In this document: positions 46,243 to 54,768 of the stretch, piece after piece
Layout: each line of letters starts with the position of its first letter
How positions within the stretch are numbered: position 1 is the first letter of the stretch
NCBI RefSeq assembly: GCF_000829415.1
Contig: NZ_AP014637.1
Span: 1-64,000 of the forward strand
Source of the DNA: Pseudomonas sp. StFLB209
GTDB lineage: Bacteria; Pseudomonadota; Gammaproteobacteria; Pseudomonadales; Pseudomonadaceae
Direction: 5' to 3'
Length of the DNA stretch: 64,000 nucleotides
Position numbers and translations under genes: made by a program
Notes under the pieces: generated by a model
What the model was told of the DNA's origin: nothing
Databases searched by the model: none
The model's input: the letters and a program-made list of their open reading frames with translations, nothing else

Positions 46243-49200
46243 GCGCCCGCCGCAGCCAGCGACGGCGCCCGCTTGGCTGCGGCACGCAGTTGCTCAGACA
46301 AACCGCTACGCCCGCTTGGCGCTTCGGCACGGCCATTCGCACCCGCACTGCCCTGGCCATTGACCCGGAAGTTAGCTTCCGCAGTGCGACCATTCTGGTC
46401 ACGGGCCTGGACCTTGATCACCAGTTCGCCATTGAAATTTTCCGGCGGACGGCCTTCGAACTGGCCGCTGGCTGCGTTGAAGCTCAACCAGGCCGGCAGC
46501 GGCCGCCCATCGGCCAGGGTGGCACGCAAGGTGATGCCGGGGTTCTGCTCGGTGTGGGCGAAGGCATCGGCCGGTACGGTGAAGTTCCAGGTCTGGCCAG
46601 CGCTCAGTTGCTGGTCAGCAACGCCGCTCAGCACGCGCAGGCCTGGCTGCTCAGAGACCAGCGACACCACCTGGAAGCCGCCACGGCCAACATCGGTCAG
46701 GCCGCTGCTCAGTGCTGGCGAGCTGATAAAGGTCGAGCCCTGGCGCTGAGCACTGTCGTTGAGTGGATTGACGAAAACGCCCAAGGCCGCCCCGGAAACC
46801 GGCGACTGGGTGAAGCCGGCTTGAGCGCCAGTAGCGGAACCCGCTGCTTCGACGATACTGCGATTGGCCCCCTCAGGGCGCGAAATCTCTATCGCCGTCA
46901 GAGTGCTGACACCGCCAAGCTGCTGCTCGGTAATCAACTGGTTGGCATTGACCGTAGCTCCCGTATCCGCCAGTACGCTGCCGGACCCGACGCTCGGCAG
47001 AACAACGTTCGTGGCAGGCGCCAGCACTGGCGGCAACGGGGTCGGTGTGTTCGGCACCTGCGGATCAGCGATCTGCACCGGCGGGGTCACCGGATCAACC
47101 GGCGGTGTCACAGGTGGCGTGACCGGCGGCGTCACCGGTTCAGTCGGTGGCGTAACAGGCGGCGTGACGGGTTCGGTCGGTGGTGTCACCGGTGGCGTGA
47201 CAGGCGGCGTTACCGGCTCGGTTGGCGGGTTGACTGGTGGTGTGACGGGCGGGGTCACCACCGGTACAGCACTGGTACGCACGGTAAAAGTCAGGCTCGC
47301 CGAAGCGTTGCTCAGGTCCGTCGCCGTGACGGTCACGCGGATATCACCCACGGTGGTCGGGGTGCCGGTAAAGGTACGGGTGGCGGGGTCAAAGCTCAGC
47401 CAGGCCGGCAATGCTCCGCCGCCCATCAGGCTGGCACTCCAGGTCAGCGAATCACCGGCATCGACATCGGTGATCATGCCGTTGGGGAACGTATAGGTCC
47501 ACGGTGTGCCTTCGGTCACCTCGCGCACGCTGACGATGCCATTGACCTCAGGTGCGTCGTTGGCACCGCGAATGGTAATGGTCAGGGTCGAGGTACTGGT
47601 GGCCAGGGTATTGTCGGCGATCGTGTATTGGAAGGTGTCGGTCAGGGTGTCAGCCGTGGTGCGCAATGCCTGCACCGCCGCGCTGTTGTTGTTCACCACG
47701 TAGCTGTAGCTGCCGTCGCTGTTGAGCGTCAGGGTGCCATAGGTCCCGGTGAGCGGGCTGCCCACGGTGCCCCCTCCCACTGCGGTCACCGTGCGTACAT
47801 CACTGCCGTCATCGTTGGTAAGCACGTTGCCGGTCGGGTTAACGCCCGGCGTGGCATTGCTCACCCCGCCTGCCTCGGTGGCGAGCGCCGTATCAGGGTT
47901 GGCTGCTGGCGGCACATAAGCATTGACCGCAATGCTGTAGCTGCGCTCGAACGAGTTACCGCCGCTATCGGTGCTGCGCACGCGTACCGAATAGATACCG
48001 GCGGTGAGCGCCTGACTGCTCACCCGCAGCTCATCACCGACTACCGTGAACCTGGCGTTATCGGTGGAGCCGGTGCCAGCGACCAGCGTGTAGGTAAAGG
48101 AGTCCACCACACTCAGGTCGGTGGTACTCAGTGTCCCGACCACCGCGTTGGCGCTGTTGGCGCTTTGCAGGCTGGTGTTGCTCAGTTGCATGCCGCTCGG
48201 CGCATTGGCATTGATGGAGTCATGGGACTGGGTAATGGCCGTGGTCCAGGTGGCGGTATTGCCTGCAGCATCCATCAAACCGACGTTCACCGGCAGGCTG
48301 GCCGAGCCGGCGTAATCGGTGCCGCCATCGGTCACCACGTATTGCGCTCTGTAGAGAGTGCTACTCATGGGCGTCAGATTGACCAGCGAATATCCGGCAA
48401 CAGTACTGCCCGGGGCGAGGGTGTAAGGCACGCCGCCATCGTTGCTCACGGTCAGCGTCACGGTGATGGTGTCACCGACCCGTTGTGGCACGTTGGGCCC
48501 CTGCAGATTGCTGATCACCGGCGCTACGCGGTCCACGGTGTAGGTCTGGCCGGTAGTGAAGCCGCCGCCGATAGCGGTATTGCTACCCGACACGATGCCG
48601 GTGTTGGAGCCTTTGAGATCAAGGCGCAAGGTACCGTCACCGGCCAGGCTACTGACCGTCACTTGCCGGGTATTGCCTGTCCCGCTCACCGAGTCAATAA
48701 CGCCAGAGGCGTTACCACTGGTGGTCGTCAGGATGAAATCGCTGGTGTCTACGCCAGTGACCGCCACGTTGAAGGTCACGTTGTAGACGATGCTGGTCGC
48801 CGAGGCGAGCACCACCTCGGCCGAAGCACGATCGATCGAGCTGACTGCTGGCACGACCCCGGCAACGGTCGCTGATGGCCCGCTGAACAGGGTTTCCAGG
48901 GTGCCACCGTTATCCGTGTAGGTAACCTTGTCGCGCACCGACTTGCCGACCTGATCGCTGCCCAGAACAAAGCTGGCAGCGTTGGCGCCGTTGATGTCTG
49001 ACCAACTGCCGTTGGCAAACTCCTGCCATTGGTGGTTGAACGTTACGCCTGACAGGCCATCGACATCGACAATACCCGAAGTGCTGGCCGTCAGGGTCTG
49101 GCCCTCCTGAGCGCTGCCAGTGACGGTCGGACTTCCCGAGGGTGCGTCATTGACCGCCGTTACACTGATAGTGAAGGTCTTTTCGACGAAATTCACTCCA

Positions 49201-52200
49201 CCATTGGCGGTGCCACCACTGTCGCTCAGCCGCACGGTAACAGTGGCGACCCCATTGGCGTTGGCCGCCGCAGTGAAGGCCAGGTCACCGGTACTCGGGC
49301 TTATCGCTGGCTGGACGCTGAACAGCGCGTTATTGCTATTGGTGGTGATAAACATCAGGGTCTGCCCGGACTCGTTGGCAGGCCCGACCGACAGATTGGT
49401 GGCCCAGCCCGCGATGGTCTGCGGCCCGGCGTCCTCCAGGACAGTCACATCGGCCCCCGCGGTGAAGTCCGGCGCATCGTTGACGCTGGTCACGCTGATG
49501 CCAATGGTGTTGGTGCTGGCCGCGAACGGCGTCGAGCCACCATTGCCAGACACATCCAGTCGCGAGGCGGTGCTGGTGCTGTAAGCACCAGCGAAGGTGT
49601 TGTCTATCGCTCGCACGCTCAACGCAGCCGGACTACCGAAGTAGTTGGCAGCCGGCAGAAAACGCAACTGCGTGCTGGCCGACAGCAGCAGGGCATCGGT
49701 ATTGCTGACCGTACCGACCGCATACCAGTCGCTGCCATTGACCGAATACTGCCAGAGCCCATCGGCGACATCGGCGGAGTTGGCCACTACAGCGATGCCA
49801 CTGAGGCTGGAACCGGCATCGACATCAACGAAATTGAAGCCCGGCAGCGCATTGATCGCAGTACCGGCAGGGCTGCTCGCGTCTTCCAGAATCGCCGGCA
49901 AGGTCAGATTGCCCAGCCCGGTCGGTGCATCGTTGACCCCGGTGATGGTGATGGTAAAGGTCTGCGCCGCACTGGTGTCGACCCCGCCATTGGCTGTGCC
50001 GCCTGAATCTTTCAGGGTCACAGTAACCGTCGCAGTACCACTGGCGTTGGCAGCGGCGGTAAACGTCAGATTGCCATTCGCATCGATGGCGGGCTGAGTA
50101 CTGAACAGCGCATTGTTATCGTTGCTGACGGTAAAGGTCAGGGTTTGCCCTGACTCGTTGCCCGGCCCGACACTGAGATTACTGGCCCAGCCAGTCACCG
50201 TTTGCGCACCGGCGTCCTCCAGCACGGTCACGTTACCGCCCTGGGTGAACGAAGGCGCGTCGTTGACCGCCGTGATGGTGCCGCTAATGGTTCTGGTCGC
50301 AGCAGAAATAAACGTGCTGCCACCGTTATTGCTGGTATCCATGGTAACGCGGGTTTGAGAGGCCGCTGCGCTACTGGTAGAACCCGGGAACGTATTGTCC
50401 AGCGCACGAACCGTCAAGGCCGGAGTGGTGCCGTTGTAGTCGGCCACCGGCACGAAACGCACCAGCGTCGCAGGCGAAAGTATCAGCCCGGAAGTAACGC
50501 TGACCGTACCGATTGCGTACCAATTGGTACCGCCATTGGTGGAGTACTGCCAAAGGCCTTCAGTTGCCAGGTTGGCCGGGTTGCCCACCACGATCAGGGC
50601 AGCCAGCGACGCATTGAGATCCGGGTCAGAAAAGGCGGCGCCAACAATGCTGGTGATCGATGTACCGTTGTTGCTGCTGGCATCTTCGAGAACCGTCGGC
50701 ACCGTCATGTTGCCGGTCAGGGTCGGCGCATCGTTGATCGAGGTGGCGACCACCGTGGTAGTGCTGTTAGTTACCGCCGGGTTGGTGCCGTCGTTGACCG
50801 ACAACGTGAAGGTAGTGGTCTCGGTACTGCCGACCGCCACATGGTTATTGGCCGGCTGGTAGACCAGGGCGCGCAATGCAGCCTGCACAGAAGCAGCACT
50901 GCCAGAGGCGCTGGTATAAGTCAGACCACCATTGCTGCTGGTGAAACCCGCCGCAGAAGTGAAAGCCCCTTTGCTCGCGTTATCCAGAGTGATAGTGACA
51001 GTAACGTTGCCGCCGGTGAGGGTGACACCGGAAAACGGCTGCAGCGTGGCATTGTCGTTGACCGGCTGGCTGGCGACGGTGCCGCTGATGGTCGGCGGCA
51101 CGGCCGGTGTGCTCTCCAGAACATAGTTGCCGTTGTTATTGGCAGTACCGTCCAGGCCATCTCTACGGCCATTCTTTCCGTCTGATGTACCACCGAATCC
51201 TGCACTGGCCTGGTTGCCACTGAAGGTCGTATCGGCACTGGCGATCGCAGTGCCGCCGTTATTCCAGATACCGCCGTACGCATTGCCGCCATCGCCGCCA
51301 TTGCCGACAGCGTTCGGGTAGGTAACGCTGGAATAGCCGCCACCGCCACCACCGCCAGCGGCTGCAGAGTTATTGCTGATGACCGAGCCGCCATTGATTG
51401 TCAGTCTGCCGGTGGCAGCATTATAGATACCGCCCGCCGCATGACCGCCCGTCGCACCGGTAACATTACCCGCACCGCCACCGCCACCGCCGATGATACC
51501 TGCAATAGCGCCGCCCGAACCGCCAATGCTCAACGCTCCCTGGCCAGAAATAACCTGGCCTGTGCCCGCTATTCCGGGCTGACCGCCAAGACCACCGAAA
51601 CTGTCTAAGTAGCTGCCTCCCTTCCCACCCGCTGCCCCCGACGCAGATTGGCCGCTATAAAGAACACCTCCACCATAGATGAAGTCACCGCCACCAGCAC
51701 CGCCACGCCCTGCGGTGCCTGAGCCACCGCCACCGCCGCCACCCAAAGCATAATTGTAATGACCGCCACCGCCACCGCCACCGGTGGCCTTGTTGCCGGT
51801 AATGGTGCTGCCGGTAATGGTCAGTGTCCCGGCGTTGTAGATAGCCCCACCCAGCCCCGAACCACCCAGGTTGCTCTGCGCGTTGTATCCCGGCTCGCTT
51901 TCATCAACGCTAAGACCGCCCCGACCACTGGCCATGCCATTGGTCAGGGTGACGTTCTTGATGACAAGACTGCCATTACCTGCATTCATGTGCATGATTT
52001 GCCGGTAGTTACCGCCGTCGATAGTGTGCCCGTTGCCCTCGATGGTGGTGACATGGCCATCATTTATCGAGAAGGTCAGTGTCGCATCGCCGGCGAGGAA
52101 CGAAATATTTCCGGACAGCGTAATGGTGTCATCTTCACCATTACCACCGTATGAATTCAGCAGTCCCTGAAGTTGCGTGACCGACGAAGCGCTGTCGGTG

Positions 52201-53021
52201 GCCAAGGTGTAGTCGTAGTTTGCCAGGCGCGAAGTATCCAGGACCGGCAGGCTGCTTAAGGCTCCGGTGCTGATTTCCAGCTCCCAGTTGCCGCCACCGG
52301 CTACATTGCCGGTGTCATCGGTCGAGGCTGCGACCACCGCACCGGTCGCCTCTGCCAGACTGCGAATAAAGCTGTCACCTGCGCTTCCGGCACCAACATC
52401 GCAGCCATACAACAGAATTTCGCCACCAGTGCGCAAGGCATTACCGATCGTCGCCAGTTCAGCCTGGTAGTCGCTCAGGTTGTCGCCATACAACGCACTG
52501 TTGCCAAGCAGCAACAAACCATTGCCACCATGGGAAACGATGCTGATCGACTCGACGTTCTGCAGACCTTGCAGCGCTTCAGCAATCTGGGTAATGCCGT
52601 CACGCGCGGTATCGAGTATGACAACCTTCACATTGGGCTCAGCCGCAGCAATGATTTGCTGGTAATCGGTGACCGCGCCATCAACGAACAACAGTTTGCT
52701 GACATCGCCTGGCAAACCTTCGCTGGCCCGTTCGGTCAAAGGCCCCACACTCGCCGGTGGTTGCTCGGCAGGCGCCTTGCTCGCCACTGCGGACTCTGCA
52801 ACCCGGCTGGCCGACTGTGCGGCCACGGCCTTGGCCAGTTCTGCGATGTGCGCAGTCGGTGCTTCGCCAGCGACTACCGGTTTGGCAGCATCACCTGCGG
52901 TCGCAACGGCCGCACCGTCGAACATGATCCGAGCCTCCAGCGCCAGGGGCGATGGTTTACGACGCTGCAATACACGGGGCAGGTCGGCGGAATTCGGGCA
53001 CTGGGTCTTATCGATGTTCAT
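46239..53021 (-). CDS. Giant DUF4347 / cadherin-like surface protein
   Basis: 2260 aa, probably exported adhesin. There is no Sec signal; instead the N-terminus carries LEARIMFDGAA (28-38), the LExR..FDGA motif common at the start of such proteins. DUF4347 follows (about 105-275, with SIVSHGGNGLLLLG), then a Gly-rich beta-helix region (about 385-640), two A+B cadherin-like modules with VNDAP joints, Ig-like and VCBS modules (GNVLTNDDG near 1727), a TPPV/TEPV proline-threonine stalk (about 1917-1987) and a C-terminal putative-Ig domain. No RTX repeats. ATG 53021 has AAGGA eight bases upstream; 12 extra codons upstream are rejected. It sits inside the adaptor/TolC operon. Confidence 0.88.
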   Translation of the reverse strand: MNIDKTQCPNSADLPRVLQRRKPSPLALEARIMFDGAAVATAGDAAKPVVAGEAPTAHIAELAKAVAAQSASRVAESAVASKAPAEQPPASVGPLTERASEGLPGDVSKLLFVDGAVTDYQQIIAAAEPNVKVVILDTARDGITQIAEALQGLQNVESISIVSHGGNGLLLLGNSALYGDNLSDYQAELATIGNALRTGGEILLYGCDVGAGSAGDSFIRSLAEATGAVVAASTDDTGNVAGGGNWELEISTGALSSLPVLDTSRLANYDYTLATDSASSVTQLQGLLNSYGGNGEDDTITLSGNISFLAGDATLTFSINDGHVTTIEGNGHTIDGGNYRQIMHMNAGNGSLVIKNVTLTNGMASGRGGLSVDESEPGYNAQSNLGGSGLGGAIYNAGTLTITGSTITGNKATGGGGGGGHYNYALGGGGGGGSGTAGRGGAGGGDFIYGGGVLYSGQSASGAAGGKGGSYLDSFGGLGGQPGIAGTGQVISGQGALSIGGSGGAIAGIIGGGGGGAGNVTGATGGHAAGGIYNAATGRLTINGGSVISNNSAAAGGGGGGGYSSVTYPNAVGNGGDGGNAYGGIWNNGGTAIASADTTFSGNQASAGFGGTSDGKNGRRDGLDGTANNNGNYVLESTPAVPPTISGTVASQPVNDNATLQPFSGVTLTGGNVTVTITLDNASKGAFTSAAGFTSSNGGLTYTSASGSAASVQAALRALVYQPANNHVAVGSTETTTFTLSVNDGTNPAVTNSTTTVVATSINDAPTLTGNMTVPTVLEDASSNNGTSITSIVGAAFSDPDLNASLAALIVVGNPANLATEGLWQYSTNGGTNWYAIGTVSVTSGLILSPATLVRFVPVADYNGTTPALTVRALDNTFPGSTSSAAASQTRVTMDTSNNGGSTFISAATRTISGTITAVNDAPSFTQGGNVTVLEDAGAQTVTGWASNLSVGPGNESGQTLTFTVSNDNNALFSTQPAIDANGNLTFTAAANASGTATVTVTLKDSGGTANGGVDTSAAQTFTITITGVNDAPTGLGNLTLPAILEDASSPAGTAINALPGFNFVDVDAGSSLSGIAVVANSADVADGLWQYSVNGSDWYAVGTVSNTDALLLSASTQLRFLPAANYFGSPAALSVRAIDNTFAGAYSTSTASRLDVSGNGGSTPFAASTNTIGISVTSVNDAPDFTAGADVTVLEDAGPQTIAGWATNLSVGPANESGQTLMFITTNSNNALFSVQPAISPSTGDLAFTAAANANGVATVTVRLSDSGGTANGGVNFVEKTFTISVTAVNDAPSGSPTVTGSAQEGQTLTASTSGIVDVDGLSGVTFNHQWQEFANGSWSDINGANAASFVLGSDQVGKSVRDKVTYTDNGGTLETLFSGPSATVAGVVPAVSSIDRASAEVVLASATSIVYNVTFNVAVTGVDTSDFILTTTSGNASGVIDSVSGTGNTRQVTVSSLAGDGTLRLDLKGSNTGIVSGSNTAIGGGFTTGQTYTVDRVAPVISNLQGPNVPQRVGDTITVTLTVSNDGGVPYTLAPGSTVAGYSLVNLTPMSSTLYRAQYVVTDGGTDYAGSASLPVNVGLMDAAGNTATWTTAITQSHDSINANAPSGMQLSNTSLQSANSANAVVGTLSTTDLSVVDSFTYTLVAGTGSTDNARFTVVGDELRVSSQALTAGIYSVRVRSTDSGGNSFERSYSIAVNAYVPPAANPDTALATEAGGVSNATPGVNPTGNVLTNDDGSDVRTVTAVGGGTVGSPLTGTYGTLTLNSDGSYSYVVNNNSAAVQALRTTADTLTDTFQYTIADNTLATSTSTLTITIRGANDAPEVNGIVSVREVTEGTPWTYTFPNGMITDVDAGDSLTWSASLMGGGALPAWLSFDPATRTFTGTPTTVGDIRVTVTATDLSNASASLTFTVRTSAVPVVTPPVTPPVNPPTEPVTPPVTPPVTPPTEPVTPPVTPPTEPVTPPVTPPVTPPVDPVTPPVQIADPQVPNTPTPLPPVLAPATNVVLPSVGSGSVLADTGATVNANQLITEQQLGGVSTLTAIEISRPEGANRSIVEAAGSATGAQAGFTQSPVSGAALGVFVNPLNDSAQRQGSTFISSPALSSGLTDVGRGGFQVVSLVSEQPGLRVLSGVADQQLSAGQTWNFTVPADAFAHTEQNPGITLRATLADGRPLPAWLSFNAASGQFEGRPPENFNGELVIKVQARDQNGRTAEANFRVNGQGSAGANGRAEAPSGRSGLSEQLRAAAKRAPSLAAAGA
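47060..47275 (-). repeat. Short repeats encoding TPPV/TEPV stalk
   Basis: Imperfect 12- to 15-base units coding for Val-Thr-Pro-Pro and Pro-Thr-Glu-Pro fill this stretch of the giant gene. They encode an extended, probably rigid stalk between the surface modules and the C-terminal Ig-like domain. Length is likely to vary by slippage. Confidence 0.85.
49160..50740 (-). repeat. Two tandem ~790-bp A+B module repeats in the giant gene
   Basis: Two consecutive units (about 50740-49943 and 49943-49160) each encode module A (LEDASS... GLWQYS.NG ... TVS) and module B (VTVLEDAG.QT..GWA.NLSVGP.NESGQTL). Module A starts and ends at NDAP-type joints. The copies are clearly homologous but diverged, so the duplication is old. 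Boundaries are approximate. Confidence 0.78.
51170..51860 (-). repeat. Glycine-rich low-complexity region of the giant gene
   Basis: Runs of Gly codons (up to eight in a row) alternate with short hydrophobic beta strands such as TLTITGSTITGN and LTINGGSVISNN. The pattern resembles a right-handed beta-helix with glycine-rich loops, as in polymorphic outer-membrane or hemagglutinin-like proteins. No DNA-level period is strict. Confidence 0.75.
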
Positions 53022-53095
53022 GGGGGCGGTCCTTGCTCTGAAGGCGGTACGACGCAAAACGGGAAGGCTGAAACGTTATCGGCAGTCAATGCTGC

Positions 53096-53944
53096 CTATT
53101 GAGTACCGACTATCGGCCTGGCAGTGATCACGCTGGCAGCACTGCCATCCTGGTTATGCCAGAACGCCAGTTTTTCGAACTGGGCGAACAGATCGGGAGG
53201 CAAAATGGTGCGTCGCGTTTGCAACTCCACCTTGCGCCGCACTTCATGCATGCCGTGCACACCCAAAGCAGCGTCGAAGCTGGGGGCGTCGTAACTGACG
53301 GCCTCGAAGTCGTGCTCAAAGACTGGCTCACCGATGAACGAATAAATCAGTGGCATGACTTTATGCGGAGCCTGGGCCAACAAGTCGTAGTCGACCAGCA
53401 GCAGGCGGCCTGCGTGTTCGCCGTAAAACGCCTCTTTCAAGGCCGACCACGGATACCCCACTAGGCGATTGCGCTGACCGAGAGTCTCGACACGGCTATA
53501 CACCGTATTACGCTCAACGCCGTCACCAAACAGTTGGGTCACCTCGTACGGATTGGCACGGTAGCGCCGCTCCAGACTGTCCATGACCCAAGCAACGTTG
53601 CGCACACAAGCAATCACCTTGGCTTGCGGGAATTGCTCTGCCAGCAAAGACATGCTGGCACTCCAATTACGATTGGTATCGAAAATCACCGACTTGTCGG
53701 CTTTGTCTGCGTAATAGGCATCGAAAACACCTCGTACAAGACGTTGGCGCTGAACCTGGTCAAGCATGTGGCCCAACTCGCTACCGGCACCAAACTGGGC
53801 AATAAGGTTGTTGACCAGGACCCCTACCGGGCTGCTCATGCCCGCGTGGAAGCGCGGGTTTTGCAACAACAGCGCACCCAGCAGTGTCGAGCCGGAGCGC
53901 GGCAGGCCGGTGATGAAATGGTACTTCTGCGCGAGAGCGCTCAT
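53096..53944 (-). CDS. Sulfotransferase family protein 1
   Basis: 282-residue soluble protein. GLPRSGSTLLGAL at residues 14-26 is the 5'-phosphosulfate-binding loop of PAPS-dependent sulfotransferases, and KVIACVRNVAWVMDS is the 3'-phosphate-binding region with the conserved Arg. No signal peptide, so it works in the cytoplasm. It is placed between an adaptor gene (20-base gap) and the giant protein gene (75-base gap) in one operon, which suggests that it modifies an exported component before secretion; a carbohydrate or small molecule acceptor is the alternative. Confidence 0.87.
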   Translation of the reverse strand: MSALAQKYHFITGLPRSGSTLLGALLLQNPRFHAGMSSPVGVLVNNLIAQFGAGSELGHMLDQVQRQRLVRGVFDAYYADKADKSVIFDTNRNWSASMSLLAEQFPQAKVIACVRNVAWVMDSLERRYRANPYEVTQLFGDGVERNTVYSRVETLGQRNRLVGYPWSALKEAFYGEHAGRLLLVDYDLLAQAPHKVMPLIYSFIGEPVFEHDFEAVSYDAPSFDAALGVHGMHEVRRKVELQTRRTILPPDLFAQFEKLAFWHNQDGSAASVITARPIVGTQ

Positions 53945-53964
53945 AGCATGTCCTTGCCGAAGGG

Positions 53965-54768
53965 TCAGTGACTTACGGGTTGACTCAAGACCACCGTGCC
54001 GCTCATACCAGCAATCAGTTCGGCATAGTGCCCGTCAATAGTTGCCACCAGCTTGATCGATTGGCTAACCGGGTCAACCCGTGCACCAATACGGGTGATC
54101 TTGGCCGGATATTGCTTGCCGGTTTCATCCACCCGCAGTTGCAGCAAGGTGCCGTTCTTGAGCCAGGACAACCAGCGCGAAGGTGCCAGGAATTCGATTT
54201 CCAGTACGCTGTCGTCAAGAATGTCGAGAATCGCCTGGCCAGGCTGCGCAAACTGTTGTTCACGCATTTTCTGCTCAACCACTCGTCCGGCGAACGGCGC
54301 CGTAATGCTGCACTTGCCAAGCATGGTGCTCATCAGCGAAACCTCGGCGCGATTTTTCATCACCTCAGCCTCGGACACCTGCAACTCGACCTGACCGATA
54401 GAGTTCAGCTCATTGAGCCGCTTGTTGGCACTCCAGGTCTTGTCAGCGGCGGAAAGTCCGGCCCGCGCCTTGTTCAGTTGCGCTTGCTGCAGCGAGCAGT
54501 CAAAGCCCACCAGCACCTGTCCTTTTTTGAATGCACTGCCCTCGGGCACCGGCAAACTGCTGATCTTGGCACCGATTTCCGATGCCAAAGTGGTGAACTG
54601 GCGCGGAGCCAGTTGCGCCCGAATATCCCGAACCTCATCAGTTGAAGTGGCGGGGGCTGCGGTCACAGGCAACGGAGCAGCAGGTGCCGGATCTGCCGCG
54701 AGGACCGCAGGCAGCCAGGCCAGGCCACATATCAGACCCAGGCTGCGACGCCAGTTCATCTGTTTCAT
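53965..54768 (-). CDS. Periplasmic adaptor (HlyD/RND membrane-fusion type)
   Basis: 267 aa with a cleavable signal peptide (LGLICGLAWLPAVLA) and then directly the adaptor fold: first lipoyl half (ASEIGAKISSLPVPEGSAFKKGQVL), a short hairpin (AQLNKARAGLSAADKTW), second lipoyl half (APFAGRVVEQKMREQQFAQPG) and a beta-barrel. It lacks an inner-membrane helix. The ATG at 54768 overlaps the stop of the TolC-like gene (ATGA), with GGAG seven bases upstream; a 17-codon upstream extension is rejected. It should cap the TolC-like channel. Confidence 0.87.
   Translation of the reverse strand: MKQMNWRRSLGLICGLAWLPAVLAADPAPAAPLPVTAAPATSTDEVRDIRAQLAPRQFTTLASEIGAKISSLPVPEGSAFKKGQVLVGFDCSLQQAQLNKARAGLSAADKTWSANKRLNELNSIGQVELQVSEAEVMKNRAEVSLMSTMLGKCSITAPFAGRVVEQKMREQQFAQPGQAILDILDDSVLEIEFLAPSRWLSWLKNGTLLQLRVDETGKQYPAKITRIGARVDPVSQSIKLVATIDGHYAELIAGMSGTVVLSQPVSH

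Noticed and set aside
47060..47275. Minisatellite or CRISPR in non-coding DNA
   Set aside because: Periodicity follows the TPPV/TEPV codons of the giant gene.
46215..48875. An 886-codon frame antisense to the giant protein gene
   Set aside because: Arg/Gly/His-rich shadow caused by repeated Val-Thr-Pro codons on the coding strand; no recognisable domain.
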